64,000 bases of DNA from Micromonospora sp. RP3T (GCF_003027925.1 NZ_PYPS01000035.1:1-64000), one strand, 5' to 3'; positions 1-9,210 are shown, counted from the stretch's first letter. Made by a program: numbers and translations. Notes: a model not told the origin generated them from the sequence alone.

Positions 1-1
1 A

Positions 2-118
2 GTTACGGCGGTCATGGCGGAGGGGAAACGCCCGGTTACATTCCGAACCCGGAAGCTAAGCCCTCCAGCGCCGATGGTACTGCACTCGGGAGGGTGTGGG
101 AGAGTAGGACACCGCCGG
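2..118 (+). rRNA. rrf: 5S ribosomal RNA
   Basis: Matches the actinobacterial 5S consensus throughout, including the internal block around 39-75 and the closing stem formed by ACGGCGG near the start and CCGCCGG at 113-119. It is the last gene of an rRNA operon whose 16S and 23S genes lie before the window. Exact ends may be off by one or two bases. Confidence 0.95.
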
Positions 119-127
119 ACAATCTTC

Positions 128-165
128 CAGTCGAGGGCCGCCCCATGAGGGTCGGCCCTCGACTG
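128..165 (+). terminator. rRNA operon terminator hairpin
   Basis: A perfect 13-bp inverted repeat (128-140 with 153-165, arm CAGTCGAGGGCCG) with a 12-base loop starts about ten bases after the 5S gene. No long U tract follows, as is usual in high-GC actinobacteria. It would end the rRNA transcript before the next gene. Confidence 0.85.
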
Positions 166-208
166 CGTTAGCGTTTCTGGCGGAAACGCCATCAGGAAGG
201 ATGCACCT

Positions 209-2806
209 GTGAGCTCTGGACCGCAGGGCGGGGACCGCCCCCGCCGCTACGAGGATCGCGCCGACCGTGGCGAGGGGCGCGGCGACGCCCGCCGCGATGA
301 TCGCCCCTCGTACCGGGGCGGTCGCGACGACCGCGCCGGCGGCGCCCGTGGTGGTGACCGTCGTGAGGGCGGTTTCCGTCGTGACGACCGTGCCGGCGGC
401 CCGCCGAGCGGCGACCGTCGTGAGGGCGGCTTCCGTGGCGGCGAGCGCTCCGGTGGTTTCCGGGGTGGGGACCGCCGTGAGGGCGGCTTCCGCCGTGACG
501 ACCGTGCCGGCGGACCCAGTGGTGACCGTCGTGAGGGCGGATTCCGTGGTGGCGAGCGCTCGGGTGGCTTCCGGGGCGGCGACCGTCGTGAGGGCGGGGA
601 CCGTCGTGAGGGCGGTTTCCGTCGAGACGATCGTGCCGGTGGTGCGCCGAGCGGCGACCGTCGTGAGGGTGGTTTCCGTGGCGGTGAGCGCTCGGGTGGT
701 TTCCGGGGCGGCGACCGTGACGGCGGCTTCCGTGGTGGTGACCGTGAGGGTGGTTTCCGGGGCGGGGAGCGTCGTGAGGGCGGTTTCCGTCGAGACGATC
801 GTGCCGGTGGTGCGCCGAGCGGCGACCGTCGTGAGGGTGGTTTCCGTGGCGGTGAGCGCTCGGGTGGTTTCCGGGGCGGCGACCGTGACGGTGGCTTCCG
901 GGGTGGTGACCGTCGCGAGGGCGGTTTCCGCGGTGGTGACCGTGACGGTGGCTTCCGTGGTGGTGACCGTGACGGTGGTTTCCGGGGCGGGGAGCGTCGC
1001 GAGGCCGGCTTCCGTGGTGGTGACCGTGAGGGTGGTTTCCGGGGCGGGGAGCGTCGCGAGGGCGGTTTCCGCCGCGACGACCGTGCCGGCGGTGCCTCCG
1101 GTGGCGAGCGCCGTGAAGGTGGCTTCCGTGGTGGTGACCGCGAGGGCGGCTTCCGTGGTGGTGACCGTCGCGAGGGTGGTTTCCGGGGCGGGGAGCGTCG
1201 TGAGGGCGGCTTCCGCCGTGACGACCGTGCCGGCGGACCCAGTGGTGACCGTCGTGAGGGCGGATTCCGTGGTGGCGAGCGCTCGGGTGGTTTCCGGGGC
1301 GGCGACCGTGACGGTGGCTTCCGAGGTGGTGACCGTGACGGCGGCTCCCGGGGCGGCGAGCGCTCCGGTGGTTTCCGGGGCGGCGACCGTGACGGTGGTT
1401 TCCGGGGCGGGGACCGCCGCGAGGGCGGTTTCCGTCGAGACGACCGTGCCGGTGGGGCGCCGAGCGGTGACCGTCGTGAGGGTGGTTTCCGCCGCGACGA
1501 CCGTGAGGGCGGCTTCGGCGGTGGTGACCGTCGCGAGGGCGGCTTCCGTCGAGACGACCGTGGGGGTGACCGCCGGGAGGGCGGTTACCGCGGTGAGCGT
1601 ACCGAGCGGGACGGGGAGCGCCGTGGCTACGGCGACCGGCCGGACCGGGACGACCGTCGGCCGGGCAGCTTCGGCCCGCAGCGCGAGCGTCAGGACGAGC
1701 GGGGCGAGGGACGTACCGGAGAGGCGCCGGAGCTGCCGGACGACGTGGTCGCGAGCGACCTCGACTCGGCCGTGCGGGCGGAGCTTCTCTCGCTCGCCAA
1801 GCCGGTGGCGGAGACCGTCGCCCGGCACCTGGTCGCGACCGGCCTGTTGATCGACGAGGACCCGACGCTGGCGTTGGCGCACGCGATGGCGGCCCGACGG
1901 CTGGCCTCGCGGATCGCCGCGGTGCGTGAGGCGGTCGGGCTGGCCGCGTACCACTCGGGGGAGTGGCAGACGGCCATCGCCGAGCTGCGGACGTACCACC
2001 GGATGACCGGCCTGCAGAGCCACCTCGCCGTGCTGGCCGACTGTGAGCGGGCGCTGGGCCGGCCGGAGCGGGCGATCGACCTGTTCCGTGGTGCGGATCA
2101 GGCCAAGCTCGACCAGGCCGTCGCCATCGAGCTGCTGATCGTGGCCGCCGGCGCGCGTGGCGACCTGGGCCAGAAGGACGCCGCCGTGGCGATGCTCCAG
2201 GTCCGCGAGTTGACCGCCGAGTCCGCCGAGCCGTGGGCGGCCCGACTGCGCTACGCGTACGCGGATGCGCTGCTCGCGGTGGGTCGGCGCGAGGAGGCAC
2301 GCGAGTGGTTCTCCCGCGCTTCCGACATCGACTCCGATGGTGAGACCGACGCCGCCGAGCGGCTGCTGGAGCTCGACGGCGTGGTCATCGAGGGCGACGA
2401 CGAGGACGACGAGTCGGACGACGATCCGACCGGCGCGGACTCCTCGGCCACGCACGGCGACTCCGACGACGAGGACGACGAAGACGACAACGAAGACGAC
2501 CTCGACGAGGACGACGACCTCGACGACGACGACGAGGACGACGACGAGGACGACGAGGACGACGACCTCGACCGGAACGGCGACGCCGGCCCGAACGGTG
2601 ACCGCGCCGACACGTCCGGTGCCGGCGATGCGGCTCGGGCGGGCTACCGGGACCGCGACGCCGCCGACCTGACCGACGACGAGCTGACCGACGACGAGGC
2701 CGGCTCACGCGCCGCCACCGACGACGCCCCCGCCGACCAGGCGGAGAACCGGTCGACGGCCGGCGGGCACGCGCAGGGCGGGGACGAGGCGGCGGAGCGC
2801 CGGTGA
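209..2806 (+). CDS. RGG-repeat TPR protein with acidic tail
   Basis: An 865-aa protein in three parts. Residues about 15-500 are low-complexity RGG/RDG repeats (GGFRGGDR, RRDDRAGG units), a composition typical of RNA-binding or condensate-forming segments. Residues about 510-720 are a helical tetratricopeptide-like domain. Residues about 725-790 are almost entirely Asp/Glu, followed by a charged disordered tail. The TPR part corresponds in position to the TPR protein Rv1691 of M. tuberculosis, next to the HAD gene. GTG start at 209. The stop overlaps the next GTG by 4 nt, so translation is probably coupled. Antisense frames stay open here only because of repeat codon bias. Function is unknown; RNA or ribosome association is inferred from the RGG region and the rRNA neighbour. 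Confidence 0.88.
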   Translation: MSSGPQGGDRPRRYEDRADRGEGRGDARRDDRPSYRGGRDDRAGGARGGDRREGGFRRDDRAGGPPSGDRREGGFRGGERSGGFRGGDRREGGFRRDDRAGGPSGDRREGGFRGGERSGGFRGGDRREGGDRREGGFRRDDRAGGAPSGDRREGGFRGGERSGGFRGGDRDGGFRGGDREGGFRGGERREGGFRRDDRAGGAPSGDRREGGFRGGERSGGFRGGDRDGGFRGGDRREGGFRGGDRDGGFRGGDRDGGFRGGERREAGFRGGDREGGFRGGERREGGFRRDDRAGGASGGERREGGFRGGDREGGFRGGDRREGGFRGGERREGGFRRDDRAGGPSGDRREGGFRGGERSGGFRGGDRDGGFRGGDRDGGSRGGERSGGFRGGDRDGGFRGGDRREGGFRRDDRAGGAPSGDRREGGFRRDDREGGFGGGDRREGGFRRDDRGGDRREGGYRGERTERDGERRGYGDRPDRDDRRPGSFGPQRERQDERGEGRTGEAPELPDDVVASDLDSAVRAELLSLAKPVAETVARHLVATGLLIDEDPTLALAHAMAARRLASRIAAVREAVGLAAYHSGEWQTAIAELRTYHRMTGLQSHLAVLADCERALGRPERAIDLFRGADQAKLDQAVAIELLIVAAGARGDLGQKDAAVAMLQVRELTAESAEPWAARLRYAYADALLAVGRREEAREWFSRASDIDSDGETDAAERLLELDGVVIEGDDEDDESDDDPTGADSSATHGDSDDEDDEDDNEDDLDEDDDLDDDDEDDDEDDEDDDLDRNGDAGPNGDRADTSGAGDAARAGYRDRDAADLTDDELTDDEAGSRAATDDAPADQAENRSTAGGHAQGGDEAAERR
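355..1590 (+). repeat. Degenerate coding repeats of the RGG region
   Basis: Imperfect 24-60 bp units encode GGxRRxGGFR-type peptides. Some longer blocks are nearly identical: about 120 bases near 601-722 recur near 769-890 (offset 168, in frame), and a block near 484-560 recurs near 1207-1283 (offset 723, in frame). This points to recent in-frame duplication and probable length variation between strains. Confidence 0.85.
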
Positions 2807-3879
2807 GCGGGCACGCCGGGGACACCGACACCGGTGCCGGGATGGAGCAGGCTCGCGCCGGGGCGGACGGGCGGCTGGTCGACGGGTACGCGCTGGTGGT
2901 CTTCGACCTGGACGGGGTCATCTACCTGATCGACCGGCCCATCCCCGGCGCGGTCGAGGCGGTCGGCCGGCTGCGGGCCGAGGGGCGGGCGGTCGCGTAC
3001 GCGACGAACAACGCCTCACGCCGGTCCAGCGAGGTGGCCGACCTGCTCACCGGCATGGGTGTGCCGGCCGAACCGACGGAGGTGCTGACCTCCGCGGCCG
3101 CCACCGCCGAGCTGCTCCGGGACCGGTTGCCGGCCGGTGCGCCGGTGCTGGTGGTCGGCGCGGAGGCGCTGCGGGCGGAACTGCGTGCGGTGGGCCTGCG
3201 GCCGGTGTCGACGGTCGACGAGGAGCCGGCCGCCGTGGCCCAGGGCTATGGTCCGCAGGTCGGCTGGTCCGAGTTGGCCGAGGCGTCCCTGGCGGTGCGG
3301 GCGGGCGCGCCCTGGTACGCCACGAACACCGACCGCACGCTGCCCAGCCCGCGGGGGCCGTTGCCCGGGAACGGCTCCCTGGTGGCGGTGCTGCGTACCG
3401 CGCTGGGCCGGGATCCCGACGTGGTGGTGGGCAAGCCGGAACCGGCGCTGTTCGCCACCGCCGCGCGCCGCGCCGGAACCGGGCGCACGCTCGTGGTGGG
3501 CGACCGGCTGGACACCGACATCGAGGGGGCCTGCCGGGCCGGGCTGGACAGCCTGCTGGTGCTGACCGGGGTGAGCGACGCGGCCGAGTTGCTGGCGGCG
3601 CCCGAGTCGCGCCGGCCGACGTACGTCTCCTTCGACCTGGCGGGGCTCTTCGACGCGGCGGCCGTGGTGGCGGTGCCCGGCCGACCCGGGGCCGGCGGCT
3701 GGTCGGTGACGGTGACCGACGGGGAGCTGGTTCTCGACGGCGCGGGACGGCCGTTGGACGCGCTCGCGGCGCTCTGCGCGGTGGCCTGGTCGACGGCGGC
3801 CGACCCGCGGGTGCGGGCCGCGTCCCCGGCGGCGGCGGAGGCGCTCGCCGCGTTCGGGCTCGACCGCGTCGACGGCTGA
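2803..3879 (+). CDS. HAD-IIA family sugar-phosphatase-like hydrolase
   Basis: A 358-aa haloacid dehalogenase-like phosphatase of subfamily IIA (NagD/glycerol-phosphatase type; the M. tuberculosis counterpart is Rv1692). Motif I is FDLDGVIY at about residues 34-41, a YATNNAS motif follows at about 66-72, and the GKPEPALF plus VVGDRLDTDIEGA block at about 210-245 is the conserved K and DD region. The Asp nucleophile and acid/base are intact, so it should be active on a small phosphomonoester. About 70 residues after the core form a lineage-specific C-terminal extension. GTG start overlaps the upstream stop by 4 nt. Substrate is not readable from sequence. Confidence 0.92.
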   Translation: MSGHAGDTDTGAGMEQARAGADGRLVDGYALVVFDLDGVIYLIDRPIPGAVEAVGRLRAEGRAVAYATNNASRRSSEVADLLTGMGVPAEPTEVLTSAAATAELLRDRLPAGAPVLVVGAEALRAELRAVGLRPVSTVDEEPAAVAQGYGPQVGWSELAEASLAVRAGAPWYATNTDRTLPSPRGPLPGNGSLVAVLRTALGRDPDVVVGKPEPALFATAARRAGTGRTLVVGDRLDTDIEGACRAGLDSLLVLTGVSDAAELLAAPESRRPTYVSFDLAGLFDAAAVVAVPGRPGAGGWSVTVTDGELVLDGAGRPLDALAALCAVAWSTAADPRVRAASPAAAEALAAFGLDRVDG

Positions 3880-3929
3880 GCCGGGCGACCAAGACCCCGC
3901 TGCGGGTGAGCGCCCGGCGACGGCGTCGG

Positions 3930-4265
3930 TCAGAGCAGTTTGCGGAGTTTCATCAGGTCGAACGGGTTCGCCTTGACGGAGACGCGGCGGGACGCCACCG
4001 CCGACATGATGTCGAGCTTGCCGTGCACCAGGGCGATCAGGTCGTCGCCGGCGATGCTCAGCGCGATCTTGGCCTTCGGGTCGTCGCCGTCGGTCAGCCC
4101 GACCAGCCGGCCGCCCTCCAGCCGACCGTGGAACGCGGTGCCGAGGTCGGTGATCCGGCAGGCCAGGGTGCGGTCGAGATCGATCTTGCCCTGCGCCTCG
4201 GCGTGCCGGTCCAGCCGGTCGGCCAGGTCCTGCAACGCCTGGCGGCATTCGTCCACGCTGGCCAC
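3930..4265 (-). CDS. SCP2 sterol-binding domain protein
   Basis: A 111-aa protein that looks like a single SCP2-type lipid-binding domain, with a short N-terminal helix and then the alternating strands (RLVGLTDGDDPKAKIALSI) typical of small actinobacterial sterol-carrier-like proteins. GTG start at 4265 follows a GAGGAG ribosome site. It runs opposite to its neighbours and is convergent with the HAD gene. It probably binds a lipid or acyl ligand in the cytoplasm; the ligand is unknown. Confidence 0.8.
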   Translation of the reverse strand: MASVDECRQALQDLADRLDRHAEAQGKIDLDRTLACRITDLGTAFHGRLEGGRLVGLTDGDDPKAKIALSIAGDDLIALVHGKLDIMSAVASRRVSVKANPFDLMKLRKLL

Positions 4266-4377
4266 ATCGTCTCCTCACCGTGAGCCATGCCGTTCCCCGG
4301 CACCGTACCGCAATGGTTCGTCCCCGGTGCCCGGTAGCGTGGCACCTGCACACCTCGCCCCGTGGAAGGACTCAGGC

Positions 4378-5046
4378 ATGCAGGACGCGTGGCGCGCCTA
4401 CCTCTCGCTGGCCATGGGCCTGACGGAGGCGCCCCGGAAGAAGGCGCAGGACGCGGTGATGCGCGTCGTCGGTCAGGGCGGCGCGACGGCCGGTCAGCTC
4501 CAGTCGCTGGCCGAGGAGCTGGTCGCCACCGGCCTGGCGAACCGGGAGGCGCTGACCAAACTGGTCCGCTTCGAGGTCGACCGGGCGTTGGGCGCGGTCG
4601 GGCTGGCCACCGCCGACGAGGTCGCCGAGCTGACCCGGCGCGTGCACGACCTGGAACGGCAGTTGCGCGAGGCGCGCACGCCTGTCGAGCCGACGACCAC
4701 GTCCGCGTCGGCGTCGACCGCACCGGCGTCGACCGCACCAGGCTCGACCGCACCCGAGCCGCCCGCACCGGAGCCGCCCGCGTCGGCGTCGGGCGGGACC
4801 GAGCCGACCGCGGCCACGCCGAGTGCGGCCATGACTGCCGCGGCCACGCCGGGCGGCGCCACGGCGACCAAGGCGGTCGCGAAGAAGGCGGTCGCGAAGA
4901 AGGCGGTGGCCAGGAAAGCGGTCGCGCGCAAGCCCGCGGCCACGGTGGCGCGCACACCGGCAGACGAGCCGTCGGCCGACGAGCCGCCTTCCGCGTCCTC
5001 CCGGCCGGCGCGGAAGACCACCGGCCGTCGGGCGGACGGCTCGTGA
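4378..5046 (+). CDS. Phasin/PhaF-like protein with Ala-Lys-rich tail
   Basis: A 222-aa protein. Residues 1-100 form a helical, partly coiled-coil domain (MQDAWRAYLSLAMG through VHDLERQLREA) like actinobacterial phasin/PhaF-type proteins. Residues 100-150 are Pro/Ala/Thr-rich. The end is histone H1-like, with repeated KKAVAKKAV and ARKAV units. Such tails bind nucleic acid nonspecifically while the phasin part covers storage granules or acts in a chaperone-like way. ATG at 4378 is chosen because the open frame upstream runs antisense to the SCP2 gene. The stop overlaps the next start (GTGA). Confidence 0.75.
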   Translation: MQDAWRAYLSLAMGLTEAPRKKAQDAVMRVVGQGGATAGQLQSLAEELVATGLANREALTKLVRFEVDRALGAVGLATADEVAELTRRVHDLERQLREARTPVEPTTTSASASTAPASTAPGSTAPEPPAPEPPASASGGTEPTAATPSAAMTAAATPGGATATKAVAKKAVAKKAVARKAVARKPAATVARTPADEPSADEPPSASSRPARKTTGRRADGS

Positions 5047-5273
5047 GCGCGCCGTTCCGGCCCGGTCCGCCGCCGGGTCCGCGGCCCGGTCCGCCCCCGG
5101 GGGTACGCTCCGCGCCGGTCGAGGAGGTCGGCGAGGCGCGGCACCCGGCGGTGGACGCCGCGGTGCGCGGCATGGCGAACGCGGAGGCGCTCGCCCCGGC
5201 GGACCAGATCGCCCAGTACGAGGCGGCGTACGAGACGCTGCGCGAGACCCTGGCCGGCATCGACCAGGCCTGA
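5043..5273 (+). CDS. Small conserved protein upstream of tlyA
   Basis: A 76-aa protein with a Pro/Gly-rich N-terminus and a helical C-terminus (ADQIAQYEAAYETLRETL). GTG at 5043 overlaps the previous stop by 4 nt. Position and size correspond to the short Rv1693-type protein found just before tlyA in other actinobacteria. Function unknown; it is part of a tight run ending in tlyA, nadK and recN. Confidence 0.7.
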   Translation: MSAPFRPGPPPGPRPGPPPGVRSAPVEEVGEARHPAVDAAVRGMANAEALAPADQIAQYEAAYETLRETLAGIDQA

Positions 5274-5296
5274 GCAGAGGCGGAGAACGGACACCG

Positions 5297-6145
5297 ATGG
5301 CTCGTCGTACCCGACTGGACGCCGAACTCGTCCGCCGCGGTCTGGCCCGCTCCCGGGAGCAGGCCGCCGCGCTGGTGGAGGCCGGTCGCGTCCAGTTGCG
5401 CGGGGTGCCGGCCCGCAAGCCCGCCGCCATGGTCGACCCGGCCGATCCGCTGCTTGTCACCGGCGAGGACCCGACCGAGGAGTACGTCTCCCGGGGCGGC
5501 CACAAGCTGGCCGGCGCGCTGGCCGCGTTCGGGCCGGGCGGGTTGGTGGTGACCGGCCGGCGCTGCCTGGACGCGGGCGCCTCCACCGGCGGCTTCACCG
5601 ACGTGCTGCTGCGCGCCGGCGCGGCCGAGGTGGTGGCCGTGGACGTCGGCTACGGGCAGCTCGCCTGGCCGCTGCGCACCGACGAGCGGGTCCGGGTCCT
5701 CGAGCGCACCAATGTGCGTACCGTCACGCCGGAGACGATCGGCGGTCCGGTCGACCTGACGGTGGCCGACCTGTCGTTCATCTCGCTGCGGCTGGTGCTG
5801 CCCGCGCTGGCCGGCTGCACCGGGCCCGACGGCGACCTGGCGCTGATGGTCAAGCCGCAGTTCGAGGTGGGCAAGGAGCGGGTCGGCGCCGGCGGGGTGG
5901 TGCGGGATCCGGCGCTGCGTGCCGAGGCGGTGCTCGACGTGGCCGCCGCCGCCGCGCGACTCGGTCTCGGCCTGGCCGACGTGGCGGCCAGCCCGCTGCC
6001 CGGGCCGAGCGGCAACGTCGAGTTCTTCGTATGGTTGCGCCGGGACGCGCCCGCCGCCGACCCCGACCGGGTACGCGCGGTGGTGGCCGCGGGTCCGCAG
6101 GGAGCCGCCGCGACGGCGGCCACGACCGAGGAGGTGTCCGGGTGA
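5297..6145 (+). CDS. tlyA: TlyA family rRNA 2'-O-methyltransferase
   Basis: A 282-aa protein: an N-terminal S4 RNA-binding domain (residues about 4-65), a linker, then an FtsJ-like Rossmann methyltransferase. Motif I is CLDAGASTGGFTDVLL at about 93-108, with DVGYGQLAW and VADLSFISLR after it. In mycobacteria TlyA methylates C1409 of 16S and C1920 of 23S rRNA and is needed for capreomycin sensitivity. The SAM-binding glycines and the K-D-K-E-like residues (MVKPQFEVGKE) are present. ATG start has a purine-rich site (GGCGGAGAA). It overlaps nadK by 4 nt. Confidence 0.94.
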   Translation: MARRTRLDAELVRRGLARSREQAAALVEAGRVQLRGVPARKPAAMVDPADPLLVTGEDPTEEYVSRGGHKLAGALAAFGPGGLVVTGRRCLDAGASTGGFTDVLLRAGAAEVVAVDVGYGQLAWPLRTDERVRVLERTNVRTVTPETIGGPVDLTVADLSFISLRLVLPALAGCTGPDGDLALMVKPQFEVGKERVGAGGVVRDPALRAEAVLDVAAAAARLGLGLADVAASPLPGPSGNVEFFVWLRRDAPAADPDRVRAVVAAGPQGAAATAATTEEVSG

Positions 6146-7026
6146 GTCGCACCGCGCTGCTGGTGACGCACACCGGCCGTCGACGCAGCACCGAGCACGC
6201 CCGGGCGGTCGCCGCCGACCTGATCGCCAACGGGTTCGAGGTCCGGGTGGTGGCCGAGGAGGCCGACGACCTCGATCTGCCGGGCGTGGTGCCGGTGACC
6301 GGTCCGGAGGCGGCCGAGGGCGCGGAGATCGTGTTCGCGCTGGGCGGGGACGGCACGTTCCTGCGCGCCGCCGAGTTGGCCCGTCCGGCCAAGGCGCCGC
6401 TGCTCGGCATCAACCTCGGCAAGGTCGGCTTCCTGGCCGAGGCGGAGATGAACGACCTGGACGCCGCGGTGCGGGACGTGGTCGCGCGTAACTACACGGT
6501 GGACGAGCGGTTGACCCTCGACGTGACCGCCGAGTTCGACGGCGGGCCGACCATCGAGTCGTGGGCGCTCAACGAGATCAGCGTGGAGAAGGGCGAGCGG
6601 GCCCAGATGCTGGAGCTGCTCGTCGACGTCGACGGTCGGCCGCTGTCCCGGTACGGGTGCGACGGCGTGGTCTGTGCGACCCCGACCGGCTCCACCGCCT
6701 ACGCGTTCTCCGGTGGCGGGCCGGTGGTCTGGCCCGAGGTGGAGGCGCTGCTGCTGGTGCCGATCAGCGCGCACGCGTTGTTCAGCCGCCCACTGGTCAC
6801 GGCGCCGACCTCCACGTTCGTCATCACCGTCGATCCGTTCACCACGCTCGCGGTGCTCTGCTGCGACGGCCGGCGGGTCTACGACCTGCCACCCGGCGCC
6901 CGGGTCACGGTGCGTCGGGGCACGTTGCCGGTGCGCATCGTGCGGCTGCGGGACCGCCCGTTCACCGATCGGCTGGTGGCCAAGTTCGACCTGCCCGTGC
7001 AGGGCTGGCGCGGCAACCGCCGCTGA
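6142..7026 (+). CDS. nadK: NAD kinase
   Basis: A 294-aa enzyme that makes NADP from NAD with ATP or polyphosphate. The diagnostic GGDGTFLRAAE motif lies near residues 68-78, followed by NLGKVGFLAE. NEISVEKG and CDGVVCATPTGSTAYAFS are at about 148-190. Length fits actinobacterial PpnK. GTG at 6142 overlaps the tlyA stop (GTGA), the standard coupling seen in the Rv1694-Rv1696 gene order; the in-frame codons upstream belong to the tlyA region. recN follows after about 430 bases. Confidence 0.95.
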   Translation: MSRTALLVTHTGRRRSTEHARAVAADLIANGFEVRVVAEEADDLDLPGVVPVTGPEAAEGAEIVFALGGDGTFLRAAELARPAKAPLLGINLGKVGFLAEAEMNDLDAAVRDVVARNYTVDERLTLDVTAEFDGGPTIESWALNEISVEKGERAQMLELLVDVDGRPLSRYGCDGVVCATPTGSTAYAFSGGGPVVWPEVEALLLVPISAHALFSRPLVTAPTSTFVITVDPFTTLAVLCCDGRRVYDLPPGARVTVRRGTLPVRIVRLRDRPFTDRLVAKFDLPVQGWRGNRR

Positions 7027-7452
7027 TCGATGGCTCAGCTGCGGTGCCCGGTACGCCGCGGCGCGTTACGGTGGGCGGGACGGGCCGCGTCGAGGTGAGT
7101 CCGGGCGCGGCGGTGAGGCCCGCCGACTCGGAGGTGGCGTGGCCCGACGGTCGCGGGTTCGGCCAGGGGTGGTCGGAGCCGCGACGGTCGGGGTGCCGGA
7201 GCGCCGTGGCCGGCCGCGGCGGGCGGACCGGCACGTCCGGCCCGGTCGGGTGTCGACCCCGGTCGGGCCGACAGGTCGTTGAGCCGCCGCCGGAGGAAGC
7301 GGCGGCGCGCGACCTGGCCGACGCCCGGCGCCCCGACTCTCCACACCCACCCCATTGCCGTGCGCGCTGTTTCCGGGAAAGCGCAGAGCGACCGTCGCCG
7401 GTCACCGTGCCGGCTGGTCAACTGTCACCCGGCGGGGCTACTGTCGGGTGCT
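7027..7452. other. Intergenic region before recN
   Basis: No reading frame here has family resemblance or a good ribosome site. The only structure seen is a GC-rich hairpin at 7283-7306 (8-bp arms GCCGCCGC/GCGGCGGC). It may hold the recN promoter, but no clear -10/-35 pair or SOS box was recognised. Confidence 0.6.
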
Positions 7453-9210
7453 GTGCTGGAAGAGCTGCGCATCACCGGACTGGGCGTCATCGAGGACACC
7501 ACGCTGCCACTGGCCGGGGGGATGAACGTCATCACCGGCGAGACCGGTGCCGGCAAGACCATGGTGGTGACCGGCCTCGGCCTGCTCTTCGGCGGCCGGG
7601 CCGACGCGGGTCGGGTGCGGGCCCAGCCGGGTCGCGCGGTGGTGGAGGGGCGGCTGCGGCTGCGCGGCCGGGTGGCCGAGGCGGTGCACGCCCGGATCAT
7701 CGACGCCGGCGGCGAGCCCGACGAGGACGGCTCACTGCTGCTCAGCCGCACCGTCACGATCGAGGGGCGCTCGCGGGCGCACCTGGGCGGGCGCAGCATG
7801 CCGGTGGCGACGCTCGGCGAGGTCGGCGAGCAGGCGCTGGCGGTGCACGGCCAGTCCGACCAGCTGCGCCTGCTGCGTCCGGCCGAGCAGCGGGCCGCGC
7901 TCGACCGGTTCGCCGGCGCCGAGCACGAGAAGCTGCTGGACGCGCTGCGCGAGACGTACACGCGGTGGCGGGCGGTGGTCGACGACCTGGCCGACCGGCG
8001 GCGCAACGCCCGGGAGCGCAACCAGGAGGCCGACCTGCTCCGGCTCGGCCTCGACGAGATCACCCGGGTCGATCCGCAGCCGGGGGAGGACGACGAGCTG
8101 AAGGCGGAGGCGCAGCGGCTGGAGCACGCCGAGGGGCTGCGCACCGCGGCGCAGGTGGCGCAGCAGTGCGTGGCCGGCGGTGTGGAGGCGACCGACGACA
8201 CGCCCGACGTGGCCGTGCTGCTCGGCACCGCCCGTCGCACGCTGGAGGCGCAGGCCGGCACCGACCCGGCGCTCGGTGAGCTGGCGGCCCGGCTGGAGGA
8301 GGTCGCCACGCTGGTCACCGACGTGGCCGCCGAGCTGTCCACCTACCTGACCGCGCTGGACGCCGATCCGGCCCGGCTGGAGACGATCTACGAGCGACGG
8401 GCCGCGCTGCGCGGGCTCACCCGCAAGTACGCCGACGACGTGGACGGCGTGGTGGCCTGGGCCGAGCGGGCCCGCCTCCGACTGTCCGAACTGGACACCT
8501 CCGACGAGTTGCTGGACGAGCTGGACCGGGAGGCGGCCCGCCTCGCCGGTGAGGTGGCCGACCTCGCCGGTCGGGTCTCCGCCTCCCGGCAGGAGGCCGC
8601 CGGTCGTTTCGCCGAGCAGGTCACCGTCGAGTTGGCCGGGCTGGCCATGCCGCACGCCCGGATCGAGGTGGCGGTGCTGCCGCGGGCGGCCGGGCGGTCC
8701 GAGCCGAGCCTGCCGGTCAACGGCGTCGAGGCGGGCGTCGGCGCGGACGGCGCCGACGAGGTCGAGCTTCGACTGTTGGCGCATCCCGGCGCGCCGTCGT
8801 TGCCGTTGCAGCGGGGCGCCTCCGGCGGTGAGCTGTCCCGGGTGATGCTCGCCATCGAGGTGGTCTTCGCCGGTTCCGGCGGTCCGCCCACGCTGGTCTT
8901 CGACGAGGTCGACGCCGGTGTCGGCGGGCAGGCGGCGGTGGAGATCGGCCGGCGGCTGGCCCGGTTGGCGCGCAGCCACCAGGTGCTCGTGGTGACGCAC
9001 CTGCCCCAGGTGGCCGCGTTCGCGGACCGGCACCTGGTGGTGGCGAAGGACACCGGGGGCGCGGTCACCACCAGCGGCGTCCGGGTGGTGGAGGACACCG
9101 AGCGGGCCCGGGAGCTGGCCCGGATGCTCGCCGGTTTGCCGGACTCCGATCTGGGTATCGCTCACGCCGAGGAACTCCTGGCCGTGGCGGCCAAGGAACG
9201 GCGTCCGTGA
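7453..9210 (+). CDS. recN: DNA repair protein RecN
   Basis: A 585-aa SMC-like ATPase acting in double-strand break repair. Walker A is GETGAGKTMV at about residues 31-40. A long coiled-coil middle (about 150-450) is followed by the ABC signature (GASGGELSRVMLA), Walker B (TLVFDEVDAGVGG) and the LVVTHLPQVAA switch. GTG at 7453 is chosen because family homology begins with LEELRITGLGVIED; the open frame upstream has no homology-like content. All ATPase motifs are intact. Confidence 0.95.
   Translation: MLEELRITGLGVIEDTTLPLAGGMNVITGETGAGKTMVVTGLGLLFGGRADAGRVRAQPGRAVVEGRLRLRGRVAEAVHARIIDAGGEPDEDGSLLLSRTVTIEGRSRAHLGGRSMPVATLGEVGEQALAVHGQSDQLRLLRPAEQRAALDRFAGAEHEKLLDALRETYTRWRAVVDDLADRRRNARERNQEADLLRLGLDEITRVDPQPGEDDELKAEAQRLEHAEGLRTAAQVAQQCVAGGVEATDDTPDVAVLLGTARRTLEAQAGTDPALGELAARLEEVATLVTDVAAELSTYLTALDADPARLETIYERRAALRGLTRKYADDVDGVVAWAERARLRLSELDTSDELLDELDREAARLAGEVADLAGRVSASRQEAAGRFAEQVTVELAGLAMPHARIEVAVLPRAAGRSEPSLPVNGVEAGVGADGADEVELRLLAHPGAPSLPLQRGASGGELSRVMLAIEVVFAGSGGPPTLVFDEVDAGVGGQAAVEIGRRLARLARSHQVLVVTHLPQVAAFADRHLVVAKDTGGAVTTSGVRVVEDTERARELARMLAGLPDSDLGIAHAEELLAVAAKERRP

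Noticed and set aside
355-1590. CRISPR-like spaced repeats
   Set aside because: The repeats are in-frame coding units of uneven length without unique spacers, and no cas genes are near.
56-2455. Very long minus-strand open frames (about 800 and 700 codons) opposite the RGG gene
   Set aside because: They are mirror images of the repeated Gly/Arg/Asp codons. They consist of Thr/Ala/Val or His/Arg/Pro low complexity, run antisense to a well-supported gene and have no family features.
2385-2921. Arg/Pro-rich minus-strand frame opposite the acidic tail
   Set aside because: It is the reverse complement of GAC/GAG codon runs and has no independent support.
7027-7452. Extra N-terminal part of RecN or a separate small gene
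   Set aside because: The frame is open but has no resemblance to RecN, no good ribosome site and atypical composition.
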